Assembly (NCBI GenBank): GCA_003242115.1
Contig: QBMP01000282.1
Location: 1-5,824, forward strand
Source: Phormidesmis priestleyi
GTDB lineage: Bacteria > Cyanobacteriota > Cyanobacteriia > Phormidesmidales > Phormidesmidaceae
DNA: 5,824 nt
Reading direction: 5' to 3'
Part shown: positions 5,536 through 5,824 of the stretch, piece by piece
How positions within the stretch are numbered: the stretch's first letter is position 1
Layout: every line of letters starts with the position of its first letter
Program-made: the position numbers and the translations under genes
The notes under the pieces: generated by a model
Databases searched by the model: none
What the model was told of the DNA's origin: nothing
What the model saw: the letters and a program-made list of their open reading frames with translations, nothing else

Positions 5536-5824
5536 CGCAAAAAGATTCTCTACAGGAATGGCTAAATTTTCTGCAAAGTCGGGCACAGGAAGTACGGCAT
5601 CGGGTTCATCTAAAACAGATATTTCTTGCTGAGGCTGATAGATTAGCGCGGCTTTGTCGGCGGGGGCTATCAGCCATCCCATCTGTGAGCCGTGTTTTAA
5701 GCAACGCAGTATCTTTTTGGTCGCTTTGGTGACGCTTTGCCCCGGCGATAGGATTTCGATTGTCCAATCAAGGGCAGGAGCGGCGGAGATAAGCACGGGC
5801 ACGGCGGTATCAAGTGCAGGAACG
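5521..5824 (-). CDS. Uma2-family (DUF820) nuclease-like protein, C-terminal part; 5' end beyond the right edge
   Basis: The frame is open from the window edge to TAG at 5523-5521, about 100 codons. It contains the Uma2 core: LDWTIEILSPGQSVTKATKK, then LKHGSQMGWLIAP, then IYQPQQ, LPVPDF and a hydrophobic tail. Uma2 proteins have a PD-(D/E)xK fold and are very numerous in cyanobacteria, with unknown biological roles. The Asp and Glu of DWTIEI and a following Lys, the probable active-site set, are present. The usual Asp in the WL(I/V)DP motif is Ala here. The family is usually about 190 residues, so roughly half is missing to the right. A GTG at 5802 is only an internal codon: the frame stays open upstream of it with protein-like sequence. 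The plus-strand frame opposite it is a shadow. Confidence 0.85.
   Translation of the reverse strand, partial: VPALDTAVPVLISAAPALDWTIEILSPGQSVTKATKKILRCLKHGSQMGWLIAPADKAALIYQPQQEISVLDEPDAVLPVPDFAENLAIPVENLFALLLL

Noticed and set aside
5388..5732. Plus-strand 114-codon open frame
   Set aside because: Its second half is antisense to the Uma2-family gene, whose motifs are clear, and its first half is frame-shifted relative to the more protein-like relic frame.
1..5824. CRISPR array, tRNA, rRNA or complete insertion sequence
   Set aside because: No regularly spaced long repeats, no tRNA-like cloverleaf motifs and no transposase motifs or terminal inverted repeats were seen.

Overview
The window looks like cyanobacterial chromosomal DNA. 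Eight perfect copies of the palindrome GCGATCGC (HIP1, a hallmark of many cyanobacterial genomes) occur in 5.8 kb, where fewer than one is expected by chance. The gene families agree: a cobyrinate a,c-diamide synthase, a periplasmic HtrA-like trypsin with PPC domains, a TIGR01777-type nucleotide-sugar-epimerase-like protein, and short antitoxin-like and Uma2-type accessory genes. Base composition is near balanced. I cannot name the genus.

Layout, left to right. Positions 1-438 hold no confident gene. A minus-strand frame starting at 125 runs off the left edge and may be the first codons of a divergent gene. A 10-bp direct repeat with an 11-bp period lies just before the next gene. Positions 439-1839 (+) encode a complete CbiA/CobB enzyme of corrin biosynthesis, starting at TTG. 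It converges, with 8 bp between the stops, on a minus-strand gene (3431 to 1848) for an exported serine protease that has two PPC domains where relatives have a PDZ domain. A 202-bp spacer precedes the end of a minus-strand TIGR01777 epimerase gene (4563 to 3634). Its last codons carry an A8 tract followed by a stem-loop, a layout compatible with -1 frameshifting.

From about 4650 to the right edge the window becomes an islet of small accessory genes and relics. It holds an orphan antitoxin-like ORF (4689-4874) overlapped by what looks like the broken start of a MazF/PemK-type toxin gene. Next come a minus-strand DUF4926-DUF2281 double-domain ORF (5261 to 4956), a plus-strand reading frame with internal TGA stops that looks like gene debris (about 5353-5535), and the C-terminal part of an Uma2-family nuclease-like gene running in from the right edge (5824 to 5521).

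The three large genes do not form an evident pathway. The cobalamin gene, the protease and the epimerase look like unrelated neighbours with separate promoters. The right-hand islet is typical of decaying toxin-antitoxin clusters. I see no clear new multi-gene system. The best leads are the possible frameshift element, the toxin-antitoxin relic, the domain-fused antitoxin-like ORF and the direct repeat in front of the cobalamin gene.
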